Part shown: piece after piece, positions 8,347-18,202 of the stretch | Layout of the letters: each line of letters opens with the position of its first letter | How positions within the stretch are numbered: position 1 is the stretch's first letter | Notes under the pieces: model-generated | Databases searched by the model: none | Seen by the model: the letters and a program-made list of their open reading frames with translations, nothing else | Told to the model about the DNA's origin: nothing | Source: Dinoroseobacter sp965279125 | GTDB lineage: Bacteria > Pseudomonadota > Alphaproteobacteria > Rhodobacterales > Rhodobacteraceae | Assembly (NCBI GenBank): GCA_965279125.1 | Contig: CBDIHL010000037.1 | Span: 1-64,000 of the forward strand | Direction of reading: 5' to 3' | Length of the DNA stretch: 64,000 nucleotides | Position numbers and translations under genes: made by a program

Positions 8347-10020
8347 TTATTCCGAGACGAGACGCGAGATCAGCACCGTGACCTCCGGCTTCTTGCCCGT
8401 CTCGTCCATCACGGTCTTGCGCACGACACGGCGAACCGCGTCTTCAAGCTGCTCGTCGCTACGCACGGTCTTACGCTCGGCCCGGCCCATCAGGGCGGCC
8501 ACATCGTCTTCGACCAACTCGCCTAAAGGTGCGCCGGAATTGCCCGCCTCGGGCAAGCCGCGCATTTGCACCCATGCGTCATCGAGCGCCTCGTCTTCGT
8601 CATCGACGATCACCGCAACCGCGACATGGCCGTTCAGCGCCAGCTTCATCCGCTCGCGGATCACCCCGTCCAGCGCGCCCACCAAAGCCGCCCCGTCGAG
8701 ATAGGTGCGCCCGGTTTCGACATACTCGACGACCCGCGGATCATTGCCGCTGATCTCGACCAGTGATCCGTTGGGGGCCACAATCCCCACGCGCCCAGCC
8801 TTCTTTGCAAGCTTTGCGTGGGTCATCAGGTGACGGTGCTCGCCATGCATCGGGATCACCACCTGCGGGTTCAGGATGCGGTGCGCTTCCAGAATATCAG
8901 GCCGGTTGGCGTGGCCCGAAACGTGGTAGAGCCCCCCTTGATCATCGCTGACCTCGACGCCCAGCTCGGAAAACGCGTTCCAGATCCGAGCCACACCGAC
9001 CTCATTTCCGGGAATGGTCTTGGACGAGAAGAGGAACGTATCGCCCTCCTGCATCTGTAATCCCAGATACTTGCCCCGGCTCAGGGAGGCAGAGGCCGCG
9101 CGCCGTTCCCCTTGGCTTCCGGTCACCAGCAGCATCAGGTTTTCGCGCGGCACTTGGGTCGCGTCTTCCGGACCGATGGTGGGCGGAAAGCCCTTCATAA
9201 CGCCCGTTTCTTCAGCGACTTGCACCATCCGGCGCATCGCGCGCCCCATCAAACAGACCGAGCGTCCAGCAGCCCGCCCCGCCTCGGCCAGCGCCTTCAC
9301 GCGACTGAGGTTCGACGCAAACGTGGTCGCAACCACCATGCCGCTGGCCTCTTGCACGAACTCTTTCAACCGCTCGGGCAACTCGGATTCCGAGCGTCCC
9401 GGCTGCATCGCAAACACGTTGGTGCTGTCGCAGACAAGCGCGCGGACACCGCCCTCGGCCACTGAGGCCCAAAGCTCGGGATCGAACGGCTCGCCCAGCC
9501 CAGGATCCTTGTCGAGCTTGAAGTCCCCGGTATGCACGACCCGGCCCGCAGGGCTGTCGATCACAAGACCCGAGGCCTGCGGGATCGAGTGCGAAACCGG
9601 CAAGAACCCCACCTTGAACGCGCCCGCCTCGACCGTTGCAGGCCATGCCTCGCACACCTGCACCTGATCAGGGTTGTGGCCCTTTTCTTCCAGCTTGCGG
9701 CGCGCAATCGCAGCCGTAAAGCTGCGCGCATAGATGGGCGCGTTCAGCTTTGCCGCCAGGATGCCGACACCCCCCACATGGTCTTCATGCGCATGGGTCA
9801 CGAACACACCGTCCAGCCGATCCGCGCGGTCCATCAGCCAAGCCATATCCGGCAAGATCAGATCCACGCCCGGTGTGCCGTCCATGTCCGGGAATGCCAC
9901 GCCCAAATCGACGAGGATATAGCGCTCCGCCCCCTCGGGTCCGTAGCCATAGACATAGGCGTTCATTCCGATTTCGCCCGCCCCGCCAAGGGCAAGGTAT
10001 ATCAACCGCTCACCAGCCAT
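8347..10020 (-). CDS. rnj: Ribonuclease J
   Basis: Metallo-beta-lactamase/beta-CASP ribonuclease with 5'-3' exo- and endonuclease activity in mRNA decay and rRNA maturation. It is 557 residues, the normal length. The zinc motif THAHEDHVGG is near residues 75-84, with VSHSIPQASGL and HTGDFKLD following. The beta-CASP and late motifs include GSQGERRAA, YHVSGHANRPD and IPMHGEHRHL. It lies 3 bases downstream of coaX, within the birA-coaX-rnj tail of the nuo operon, an arrangement common in Rhodobacteraceae. Confidence 0.95.
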   Translation of the reverse strand: MAGERLIYLALGGAGEIGMNAYVYGYGPEGAERYILVDLGVAFPDMDGTPGVDLILPDMAWLMDRADRLDGVFVTHAHEDHVGGVGILAAKLNAPIYARSFTAAIARRKLEEKGHNPDQVQVCEAWPATVEAGAFKVGFLPVSHSIPQASGLVIDSPAGRVVHTGDFKLDKDPGLGEPFDPELWASVAEGGVRALVCDSTNVFAMQPGRSESELPERLKEFVQEASGMVVATTFASNLSRVKALAEAGRAAGRSVCLMGRAMRRMVQVAEETGVMKGFPPTIGPEDATQVPRENLMLLVTGSQGERRAASASLSRGKYLGLQMQEGDTFLFSSKTIPGNEVGVARIWNAFSELGVEVSDDQGGLYHVSGHANRPDILEAHRILNPQVVIPMHGEHRHLMTHAKLAKKAGRVGIVAPNGSLVEISGNDPRVVEYVETGRTYLDGAALVGALDGVIRERMKLALNGHVAVAVIVDDEDEALDDAWVQMRGLPEAGNSGAPLGELVEDDVAALMGRAERKTVRSDEQLEDAVRRVVRKTVMDETGKKPEVTVLISRLVSE

Positions 10021-10023
10021 GTC

Positions 10024-10797
10024 TTACAACCCTTTGTTATACTTATGGATCACGGTCAAACCGTGCATCGTCAAATCATCTTCAATCACGTCAAACAGCT
10101 CTTGAGCCTGCGCAAACAAGGGCGCTAGCCCTCCGGTTCCGACCACTTTCATGGGCCGCCCATATTCCGCTTTGATCCGCTTCGTTAGCCCTTCAATTAG
10201 CCCGATGTAACCCCAAAACACCCCCGACTGGATGCAGGCGACCGTATTGGTGCCGATCACCGATTGCGGCTGGCTGATATCGACATGGGGCAAGGCAGCC
10301 GCGCCCATATGCAGCGCTTCGAGGCTGAGGTTCACACCCGGCGCGATCACGCCGCCCACATAAGCCCCATCGCTGGCGCAGACATCGAAATTCGTCGCGG
10401 TGCCGAAATCCACAACCACCACATCGCCGCCATGGCGGTCAAAGGCGGCGGCCACATTCGCCAGCCGGTCCGGGCCCGGGCGCACGCCCTCCTCCACCCG
10501 GTAGGGCGTTGGCAACGCGCATTCGGGCTTGCCAACCACCAAAGGGCGACAGCCGAAATAGCGATCACACAGCACCCGCAAGTTGAACACGACGCGCGGC
10601 ACGGTGGACGAGATCACGACCTCGCGCACCATCACATCTTCCAGCTTGTCGACCCGCATCAGCGTGTTCAGCCAGACGAAATACTGATCCGCCGTGCGCT
10701 GATGCTCGGTCGAGGTGCGCCAGGTCGCGATGAACTCCGCCCCGTTATGGAGCGAAAACACCGTATTCGTATTGCCGCAATCGATGGCCAGAAGCAT
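10024..10797 (-). CDS. coaX: Type III pantothenate kinase
   Basis: First step of coenzyme A synthesis: ATP-dependent phosphorylation of pantothenate. 257 residues. The N-terminal ASKHA phosphate motif is MLLAIDCGNTNTVFSL; a second is VVDFGTATNFD, and GGVIAPGVNLS plus VVGTGGLAPLF complete the family pattern. It follows birA by 18 bases. Type III enzymes are cytosolic and not feedback-inhibited by CoA. Confidence 0.95.
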   Translation of the reverse strand: MLLAIDCGNTNTVFSLHNGAEFIATWRTSTEHQRTADQYFVWLNTLMRVDKLEDVMVREVVISSTVPRVVFNLRVLCDRYFGCRPLVVGKPECALPTPYRVEEGVRPGPDRLANVAAAFDRHGGDVVVVDFGTATNFDVCASDGAYVGGVIAPGVNLSLEALHMGAAALPHVDISQPQSVIGTNTVACIQSGVFWGYIGLIEGLTKRIKAEYGRPMKVVGTGGLAPLFAQAQELFDVIEDDLTMHGLTVIHKYNKGL

Positions 10798-10815
10798 GGG
10801 GCGCGCCTTTCGACG

Positions 10816-11556
10816 TTAGAAATGGACCTCAGCGGCAGGGATCGCGCGCAGGCCTTTGGGGGTCTCTAGAACAAGGTTGCCGCCCGCGTCCACATCGCGA
10901 AACACGCCATGTTCGGTTGTGTTGCCGATGCGCGCCCGGATTGGCTGGCCCAATCTGGCCGCGCGCGCCAGCCACGCGGTGCGAATGGGGGCAAAGCCGT
11001 AGGTCACAAGCGCTGCCTCATGATGGGCGAAGCGCGCGGCAAGGGGGGTCAGCAGCGCGTCCGGGCTCACGCGCAACCCAGTCTCGCCAAGCAGGCTGAC
11101 CGGAGCGACGGCATGTTCTTCGACCTCAGCCACCGAGGGCGCCGCGACAAGGTTGACCCCGATCCCGACGGTCAAATGCGCCCCGCTTGTCTCAAGCAGG
11201 ATACCCGCCAGCTTGCCCCCTTGCAGGAGCACGTCATTGGGCCATTTCAGCGCCAACATCTCGGGCCGTCCGGTATATCCATCGAGCGCCTCGGCCAGCG
11301 CCAAGGCCGCAACGAAGGACCGCAGCGCCCAATGCTCCATCGGGCCTTGCCCGCGCATTACTAAGGATGCTGCAAAATTGCCTTCTGGAAACACCCATTC
11401 TCGTCCCCGACGCCCACGCGCGGCTGTCTGAGCATGGGCCAAAACCCACGTCGGGCGCGTCAAACCTGCCGCGATCCGCCCGGCTTCGGAGTTGGTGCTG
11501 TCGAGGCTGGCATAGACCTTCCGGTCCACACCCTCGGGCCAGTTAGCGAAGGACAA
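10816..11556 (-). CDS. birA: Biotin--[acetyl-CoA-carboxylase] ligase
   Basis: Attaches biotin to carboxylase carrier domains, such as the MccA subunit encoded at 37.9-39.8 kb. Catalytic-domain motifs are SLDSTNSEA, ARGRRGREW and ALKWPNDVLLQGGKLAGIL, with the C-terminal SH3-like part ending PKGLRAIPAAEVHF. There is no N-terminal DNA-binding domain, so it is a ligase-only form. The reading frame is open further upstream, but that extension is out of phase with any BirA homology and lies inside nuoN. I chose the TTG at 11556 (then SFANWPEG), which overlaps the nuoN end by 14 bases. Confidence 0.88.
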   Translation of the reverse strand: MSFANWPEGVDRKVYASLDSTNSEAGRIAAGLTRPTWVLAHAQTAARGRRGREWVFPEGNFAASLVMRGQGPMEHWALRSFVAALALAEALDGYTGRPEMLALKWPNDVLLQGGKLAGILLETSGAHLTVGIGVNLVAAPSVAEVEEHAVAPVSLLGETGLRVSPDALLTPLAARFAHHEAALVTYGFAPIRTAWLARAARLGQPIRARIGNTTEHGVFRDVDAGGNLVLETPKGLRAIPAAEVHF

Positions 11557-12988
11557 GCGTCTCGGCGGCGGCAAGGGCCACGCCCTCCACCCCAAAGAGG
11601 TTGACGACGCCCAGCACGAGCACAGCCGCACTCGCCATCAGCAAACCCCACTGCACCGGCCCCATATGGGCGTCAGCTGCGTCCTCGGCATTGCCGAAAT
11701 ACATGAAGTAGATCACACGGATGTAGTAGAAAGCCCCGATCACCGACGCGATCACGCCGGCCACAGCAAGCCACGCCATATCCGCATCGACAGCCGCGTT
11801 CAGCACATAGAACTTGCCGAAAAAGCCTACCAGCGGCGGCACACCCGCCAGTGAGAAGAAGATCACCAGCAATGCCAACGCCTTCAACGGGTCGCGCTTG
11901 GACAGCATCGACAAGCCGCGAATATCGCTGACCGACGCGCCGTCCCGCTCCATCGACATAATGAAGGCAAATGCGCCGATATTCATCGTCACATAGATCG
12001 CCATGTAGATCAGCATCGCTTGGACGCCGAGGACCGTGCCCGCAGCCAAGCCCATCAGCGCAAAGCCCATATGCGCGATCGACGAGTAGGCCATCAGACG
12101 CTTGATATCCGTCTGACCGATGGCTGCGATGGACCCGAGGAACATCGACACGACCGCCAACAACGCGATGATCTGCTGCCAATCGCCGACCGAGCCGCCG
12201 AACGCGTCATGCACAACCCGCGCAAACAGCGCCATTGCGGCGACCTTCGGGGCCGTCGCAAAGAACGCCGTGATCGGGGTGGGTGAGCCCTCATAAACGT
12301 CCGGCGTCCACATATGGAACGGCGCGGCGGAGACCTTGAAGGCCAGACCCGCGATCAGGAACACGAGGCCAATCAGCAAGCCCAGTGGCATCGTCTCAGC
12401 CGTTGAAGCCGCCTCGATAATACCCGCGAAATTCGTGGTGCCCGCAAAGCCATAGGTCAGCGACGCGCCATAGAGCAGCATGCCTGAGGACAGCGCGCCC
12501 AGCACGAAGTATTTCAAGCCCGCTTCCGTCGATTTCGCATCGTCCCTGTGCAGCGAGGCGACGACATACAGCGCCAGCGATTGCAGCTCGAGCCCCATAT
12601 AAAGCGCGATCAGATCGCCGGCGGAGACCATCATCATCATGCCCACGACGCTCAGCGCGATCAGGATCGGATACTCAAACTTCAGGATGCCCAGCTTGGC
12701 CATGTGGTCCTGGCTCAGCACAAGGATCGCCGCCGCGCTCAGCAAGATCACGACCTTGGCGAAACGCCCGAACCCGTCATCCACGAACATGCCGTTGAAG
12801 CCCACATTGATGCCTTGGCCCGTGAGGCCAATCCAAGCCGCCAGCGACACGAACGCCGCCGCCGTCAACCAGCACAGCATCGGTGCCGCCGCGTCCTTGG
12901 AGGTATAGACCCCGAACATCAGCGCCCCCATCGCGAAGATCGACAGCGCGATCTCGGGCAGGACAATGGCGATATCAGCCCCGATCAT
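11543..12988 (-). CDS. nuoN: NADH-quinone oxidoreductase subunit N
   Basis: Antiporter-like membrane subunit of complex I, 481 residues with about 14 helices. Family motifs include MALGLELQSLALYV-type (YMGLELQSLALYV), KYFVLGALSSG, PFHMWTPDVYEG with the proton-channel residues, and LMAYSSIAHMGFALMG. The ATG at 12988 (MIGADIAIVLPE) follows the nuoM stop by one base. It is the last nuo gene of the operon. Confidence 0.95.
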   Translation of the reverse strand: MIGADIAIVLPEIALSIFAMGALMFGVYTSKDAAAPMLCWLTAAAFVSLAAWIGLTGQGINVGFNGMFVDDGFGRFAKVVILLSAAAILVLSQDHMAKLGILKFEYPILIALSVVGMMMMVSAGDLIALYMGLELQSLALYVVASLHRDDAKSTEAGLKYFVLGALSSGMLLYGASLTYGFAGTTNFAGIIEAASTAETMPLGLLIGLVFLIAGLAFKVSAAPFHMWTPDVYEGSPTPITAFFATAPKVAAMALFARVVHDAFGGSVGDWQQIIALLAVVSMFLGSIAAIGQTDIKRLMAYSSIAHMGFALMGLAAGTVLGVQAMLIYMAIYVTMNIGAFAFIMSMERDGASVSDIRGLSMLSKRDPLKALALLVIFFSLAGVPPLVGFFGKFYVLNAAVDADMAWLAVAGVIASVIGAFYYIRVIYFMYFGNAEDAADAHMGPVQWGLLMASAAVLVLGVVNLFGVEGVALAAAETLVLR

Positions 12989-12989
12989 A

Positions 12990-14537
12990 TCAGTGGCTCC
13001 CTTCGGCAAATTGGGTCATCGGCTCGAACTCGGCCACGGCCAGCTCGACGCCCGCGACAAGGTTCTCGACACTCGGTCCGATCACGTCGAGCACGGGTGC
13101 CGGATAGACCCCAAGGAATATGGTAAAGAAGATCAGCGGCGCGAAGATCGCCTTCTCGCGGGTGGTCATGTCGGTGATGCTCTTCAGGCTCTCCTTGATC
13201 AGATCGCCCATCACGACCCGGCGGTAGAGCCACAGCGCGTAGGCCGCCGACAAGATCACACCCGTGGTCGCGACCAGCGCGACCCAAGTGTTGACCTGGA
13301 ACACACCCATCAGCGTCAGGAATTCCCCGATAAAGCCCGAGGTGCCCGGCAAGCCGACATTGGCCATCGTGAACAGCAAAAAGATCGTCGCATAAGCCGG
13401 CATCCGGTTCACCAGACCACCATAAGCGTCAATCTCGCGCGTATGCATCCGGTCATAGATCACGCCGACACACAGGAACAAAGCGCCCGAGATGAAGCCG
13501 TGGCTGATCATCTGGAAAATCGCGCCGTCGATGCCCTGCTGGTTCGCCGCGAAGATCCCCATGGTGACGTAGCCCATATGGGCGACGGAGCTGTAGGCGA
13601 TCAGCTTCTTCATATCCGACTGCGCGAGCGCCACGAGCGAGGTGTAGACAATGGCGATTGCCGAAAGCCACAGCACAAACGGGCCCGCCAAATCGCTCGC
13701 CACCGGGAACATGCCCAAGCTGAACCGGATGAAGCCGTAACCGCCCATCTTCAACAAGATCGCCGCCAGCACGACCGAACCCGCCGTCGGCGCCTGCACG
13801 TGTGCGTCGGGCAGCCATGTATGGACCGGCCACATCGGCATTTTCACCGCAAAGCTCGCAAAGAACGCCACCCAAAGCAGCATCTGGAAGCCGCCAACGA
13901 TGTGGATGCCCGCGATGGTAAATGTCTCGGTGCCGAACTGGTGCGCCAGCAAGCGCGGGATGTCCGTCGTGCCCGCATCCACATACATCGCCACCATCGC
14001 GACCAACATCAGGACCGAGCCGAGGAAGGTGTAGAGGAAGAACTTGAACGCCGCGTAGATACGCTCTTTGCCGCCCCAGATGCCGATGATCAGGAACATC
14101 GGGATCAGGCCTGCCTCGAAGAACAGGTAGAACAGCACCAGATCGAGCGCGCAGAACACACCCAGCATCAACGTCTCGAGGATCAGAAGGGCGACCATGT
14201 ATTCTTTGACGCGGGTTGTGACCTCCCAGCAGGCGGCAATCACCAGCGGCATCAGGAAGGTCGTCAGCATCACGAACAGGATCGAGATGCCGTCTACGCC
14301 CATCTTATAGGTCAGGCCGAGCAGCCAAGGATGCTCTTCCACGAACTGGAAGTCGGGGTTGGACGCGTCAAAGCCGGTGATCAGGAACAGCGACAGAATG
14401 AAGGTGGCGGACGTCGCGATCAGCGCGAGCCACTTGGCATTCTTCTGCGCCGCCGCGTCATCGCCGCGCAAAAACAGCGCGAGGATGATGGCCGCAACCA
14501 GCGGCAGAAAGGTGATGATGGAAAGAAGGTTGTCCAT
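12990..14537 (-). CDS. nuoM: NADH-quinone oxidoreductase subunit M
   Basis: Antiporter-like proton-pumping subunit of complex I, 515 residues. Diagnostic motifs are MPMWPVHTWLPDAHVQAPT, then LLKMGGYGFIRF, LIAYSSVAHMGYVTMG and GLPGTSGFIGEFL. It starts within the nuoL stop codon (TAATG), indicating translational coupling. It is intact, unlike its upstream neighbour nuoL. Confidence 0.96.
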   Translation of the reverse strand: MDNLLSIITFLPLVAAIILALFLRGDDAAAQKNAKWLALIATSATFILSLFLITGFDASNPDFQFVEEHPWLLGLTYKMGVDGISILFVMLTTFLMPLVIAACWEVTTRVKEYMVALLILETLMLGVFCALDLVLFYLFFEAGLIPMFLIIGIWGGKERIYAAFKFFLYTFLGSVLMLVAMVAMYVDAGTTDIPRLLAHQFGTETFTIAGIHIVGGFQMLLWVAFFASFAVKMPMWPVHTWLPDAHVQAPTAGSVVLAAILLKMGGYGFIRFSLGMFPVASDLAGPFVLWLSAIAIVYTSLVALAQSDMKKLIAYSSVAHMGYVTMGIFAANQQGIDGAIFQMISHGFISGALFLCVGVIYDRMHTREIDAYGGLVNRMPAYATIFLLFTMANVGLPGTSGFIGEFLTLMGVFQVNTWVALVATTGVILSAAYALWLYRRVVMGDLIKESLKSITDMTTREKAIFAPLIFFTIFLGVYPAPVLDVIGPSVENLVAGVELAVAEFEPMTQFAEGSH

Positions 14538-16689
14538 TACTGCACTCCCGCCTGGCTAAGCACGGCCCATGTGATCAGGATCGTGATCCCGATCACCATC
14601 GCGAACGCATAGTGGAAAATGTAGCCCGACTGTGCGCGCCCGGCGAGGCGGGTGATGAACGGGATGATCCCCATCGCCAGCCCGTTGATGCCGCCGTCGA
14701 TGACGTTGCCGTCGCCGCGCTTCCACAGGAACCCACCCAGCCATTTGGCAGGGCCGACCACGAGGAAGTTGTAGATCTCGTCGAAATACCACTTGTTCAG
14801 CAGGAAGTTATAGAGCGGCCACAGGTTGCGCGCGAACGCGCCCGGCAAGCTTGGGACCTTGACGTAGAACAGCCACGCTGTCGCAAAGCCAAGGACCATC
14901 GCGATGAACGGACTGGTTTTCACCCAGTACGGCACCTTATGCGCGTCTTCCATGACGGTGTTGTCGGGGGCCATGTAGATCGCACCCTCGCCCGGCACGC
15001 CGGTCAGCACGTAATGGTGCTTGGCCTCTCCGCCATGACCGTCATCCTCGGCCTTCGCCTCGCCATGCCCGTCATCTGCATGATCGTCGCCATGCGCCTC
15101 GTCCGAGTGCGCGCCAGCTTCCGCGTAAGGAATGCCGTACCACTTCGCGACCTGATCCGTATGCCCAAAGAAGCTCGAGAACCACAGCATCCCCGAGAAG
15201 ATCGCCCCAAGCGCCAGAACGCCCAGTGGGATCAGCATGACAGTCGGGCTCTCATGGGCATGGGCGTGGGTGTGCTTGTCACCGCGCGGCGTGCCGTAGA
15301 AGGTCAGGAACATCAGACGCCAGCTGTAGAAGCTGGTGAATAGGGCTGCGACGACCAGCAGCCAGAAGGCATAGGCACTGGCACCGGTTCCGGCGGCAAA
15401 GGCGCTCTCGATAATCGCATCTTTCGACAGGAAGCCCGCAAAGCCGATCGGCAACTCGCCGAGGCTAAAGATCGCCACGGGGATACCAACACCCGTAATC
15501 GCCAACGTGCCGATCATCATCGCCCAGAACGTGTAGGGCAGCTTATGGCGCAAGCCGCCATAGTTCCGCATGTCCTGCTCGTGGTGCATCCCGTGGATGA
15601 CGGAGCCCGCGCCGAGGAACAGCATCGCCTTGAAGAAGGCATGCGTGAACAGGTGGAACATCGCGACCGAATAGACGCCAAACGCCCGCGGCCACGAACA
15701 TGTAGCCGAGCTGCGAGCAGGTCGAATATGCAATCACGCGTTTAATGTCGTTCTGCACCAGACCCACGGTCGCAGCAAAGAACGCGGTGGATGCCCCCGA
15801 CGAAGACGACGAAAGTGGTGGCCGAAGGCGCGAACTCCATGATCGGCGACATACGGCAGACCAGAAAGACGCCCGCCGTCACCATCGTGGCCGCGTGGAT
15901 CAGCGCCGAAACCGGGGTCGGGCCTTCCATCGCGTCGGGCAACCATGTGTGCAGGAAAAGCTGCGCCGACTTGCCCATAGCCCCGAGGAACAGCAGGAAC
16001 GCAATCACTTCGGTCGCAACCCAGTCGCGCCACAGGAAGGTGATCTGCATCTCGGCCAGCGCGGGGGCGGCGGCGAAGATGTCGTCAAACCGGACCGAGT
16101 CGACCTTCAGATAGATCGCGAAAGATCGCCAGCAGGAAGGCGAAATCGCCGACACGGTTGACGACAAAGGCCTTGATCGCAGCGGCATTCGCGCTGGGTT
16201 TGCGGTAATAAAAGCCGATCAGGAGGTACGAGGCGACGCCAACCCCCTCCCAGCCGAAAAACAGCTGGATCAGGTTGTCGGCCGTGACCAGCATCAGCAA
16301 TGGCGAAGGTGAAAAACGACAGGTAGGCGAAGAAGCGGGGGCGGTAGCTGTCCTCGCCCTCGCGGAAGTTGTCGTCATGGGCCATGTAGCCAAAGGAATA
16401 GAGGTGCACGAGGGCTGAGACCGTCGTGATGACCACCAGCATGATCGCCGTCAGGCGGTCCAGGCGGATCGACCAGTCGCTGCTCATCGTGCCGCTTTCA
16501 ATCCAGGCGCAGGATCTGGATCGACTCGTCAGGGAAGTCACCGCCGAGGAAGATCGTCCAGGACAGGAAGGCCGACAGGAACAACAGGCCCGTCGCGACC
16601 CACTGTGCTGCGACCCCTCCGATGATCTTCCAGCCAAAGCCAGCAATGAGCGCACCGATCAGGGGCGCGAAGAGGAGGATGGTTGCCAT
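14537..16689 (-). pseudogene. nuoL: NADH-quinone oxidoreductase subunit L, five apparent frameshifts (probable sequence errors)
   Basis: Complex I subunit L, split over three frames. Reading from 16689: MATILLFAPLIGALIAG, then SSDWSIRLDRLTAIMLV, MLVTADNLIQLFFGWEGVG, AQLFLHTWLPDAMEGPTP, and finally FHLFTHAFFKAMLFLGAG to the stop at 14537. The frame changes each coincide with one extra base in a run: G at 16506-16507, A at 16299-16300, A at 16121-16123, C at 15794-15798 and A at 15680-15682 (plus-strand letters). Deleting those five gives an uninterrupted 715-codon gene of normal NuoL length. No other lesion is seen, so I regard the gene as intact in life. Confidence 0.9.
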
Positions 16690-16693
16690 CGCC

Positions 16694-16999
16694 CTAGCCT
16701 TTCATATTCGACACATCTTCCACCGCGATCGTGCCACGCGTGCGGAAGAAACACACCAGAATGGCCAGACCAATCGCCGCTTCAGCAGCCGCAACAGTCA
16801 ACACAAACAGGGTAAAGATTTGACCCGTCAGGTCGCCCAGAAAGCTGGAGAACGCAACGAGGTTAATATTGACCGCCAGCAGCATCAGCTCGATCGACAT
16901 CAGGATGATGATGATGTTCTTGCGGTTCAGGAAGATACCGAAAATACCGATAACGAACAGCGCCGCAGCAACGGTCAGATAATGTTCAAGTCCGATCAT
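16694..16999 (-). CDS. nuoK: NADH-quinone oxidoreductase subunit K
   Basis: 101 residues with three transmembrane helices. The conserved glutamates sit in helices 2 and 3: MSIELMLLAVNINLVAF and AAAEAAIGLAILV. The start overlaps the stop of the upstream secreted-protein gene by four bases (ATGA), and nuoL follows four bases downstream. Confidence 0.95.
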   Translation of the reverse strand: MIGLEHYLTVAAALFVIGIFGIFLNRKNIIIILMSIELMLLAVNINLVAFSSFLGDLTGQIFTLFVLTVAAAEAAIGLAILVCFFRTRGTIAVEDVSNMKG

Positions 17000-17484
17000 A
17001 GCGTATCCATCTCAAAGGCAGGTCGGTCGCCGCGTAGCGCAGGGTAAAGGACGGCACAGGCACAAGGTTCGGTGGTCAGGGCGGTGATCTCGGGGGCAAG
17101 GTGCATCCCCTCAAGCCGCTGCGCGATCTGGGCGAAGCCGCGCATCACCGGCGAGGCGCTCATGCTGTCGATGGCGTCCACGGCGCGGTCGGTGCGGTCA
17201 AACGGCAGCGCGCGGTTCATGTTTTCCGAGCGCGTGACAACGCTCAGCATCTCACCCGCGCGGCAATCGGCCAGCACCAGCGTTTCTTGCACGCCCTCTT
17301 GGCTCCACCAATTGGCCCAGGCCACAACGCCCTGGCCCAGATCGCGGTGCCCGGCCTCGCCGCCATGGCTGACATGGGTCACGCGGGTGCATTCGGCCAG
17401 CGTCAACGCCTGCGCACCGCTGGTCCCGATCAGGGCAGCGCTCAGCGCGAGGGCGCTCAAGCTAAAGGTGCGTGTCGCGGTCAT
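16996..17484 (-). CDS. Secreted protein of unknown function inside the nuo operon
   Basis: About 162 residues with a Sec signal peptide: MTATRTFSLSALALSAALIG followed by an A-Q-A cleavage site. The mature part has four cysteines: ECTRV, ADCRAG and EPCACAV. The start at 17484 is supported by GAGAG just upstream. It is located between nuoJ and nuoK and coupled to nuoK by ATGA. No family is recognised; it is not a known complex I subunit. A periplasmic role cannot be specified. Confidence 0.65.
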   Translation of the reverse strand: MTATRTFSLSALALSAALIGTSGAQALTLAECTRVTHVSHGGEAGHRDLGQGVVAWANWWSQEGVQETLVLADCRAGEMLSVVTRSENMNRALPFDRTDRAVDAIDSMSASPVMRGFAQIAQRLEGMHLAPEITALTTEPCACAVLYPALRGDRPAFEMDTL

Positions 17485-17562
17485 TGCTCTCTCGTCGTTC
17501 CCTTTGGGCTGTCCAGGCCCGTCTTCAGTCTGTCTCAAAGCTGCCGTTGACAGCAGCTGATG

Positions 17563-17580
17563 CCGCGCGTCGACGCGCGG
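17563..17580. repeat. Perfect 18-base palindrome after nuoJ
   Basis: CCGCGCGTCGACGCGCGG lies 6 bases past the nuoJ stop (17587) inside the operon. As RNA it would form a strong hairpin between nuoJ and the secreted-protein gene. It could protect mRNA 3' ends, act as a processing site, or partly terminate; there is no T run. Confidence 0.5.
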
Positions 17581-17586
17581 TCTAGC

Positions 17587-18202
17587 TCACAACCCTTGAC
17601 CGGGCTTTACGTCTTTCAGCTCCATCGCTTTGGCCGGATCGCGGTACATCTGCGCCAGCACGTTCTGGCGTTTGACATCGCTCCGGTGGCGCAGCGTCAG
17701 CACAATCGCGCCCACCATGGCGACCAGCAGGATCAAGCCAGAGGCCTGAAACAACAGGATATATTCGTCATAGAGCACCTGCCCGATGGCTTGCGTGTTA
17801 TGCGCTTGATCGATGTCGGGGATCGGGCTGACAAGGCGGCTGTCGATACCCGTGGAGTATTCCCATGTGCCGAAAATCAACGCCAACTGCATCAATAGAA
17901 CCGTGCCGATCAGGCCTGCGACGGGGATGTATTTCGCCATCTCCGCTTTCAGTTCGGCGAAATCCACGTCCAGCATCATCACCACGAAGAGGAACAACAC
18001 CGCGACCGCGCCCACATAGACGATGATCAGCAGCATCGCGACGAACTCCGCGCCCCAGCAGCACGAACAGACCCGCCGAGGACAGAAACGCAAGGATCAA
18101 CCACAGCACCGAGTGCACCGGGTTGCGCGCCACAACGGTCAAAAGCCCGGCCATCACCACGGTGATCCCGAACACGTAAAAGGCGAAATCGGCGAAGCCC
18201 AT
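17587..18202 (-). pseudogene. nuoJ: NADH-quinone oxidoreductase subunit J, one apparent frameshift (probable sequence error)
   Basis: Starts MGFADFAFYVFGITVVMAG and reads to FLSSAGLFVLLG, where the frame breaks. The adjacent frame continues AEFVAMLLIIVYVGAVAVLF and VVMMLDVDFAELKAEMAKY to the stop. Removing one C from the CCCC run at 18053-18056 (plus strand) restores LLGAEFVAML and a 204-residue NuoJ, the normal length with five helices. It overlaps the upstream CMD gene stop (TGATG). Confidence 0.9.

Noticed and set aside
12966..14612. 548-codon plus-strand frame
   Set aside because: Antisense to nuoM, with a His/Arg/Gln/Asp-rich translation and no domain.
15742..16188. Treating the nuoL pieces as several small genes
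   Set aside because: Each piece is a consecutive segment of one NuoL protein and joins perfectly when single bases are removed.
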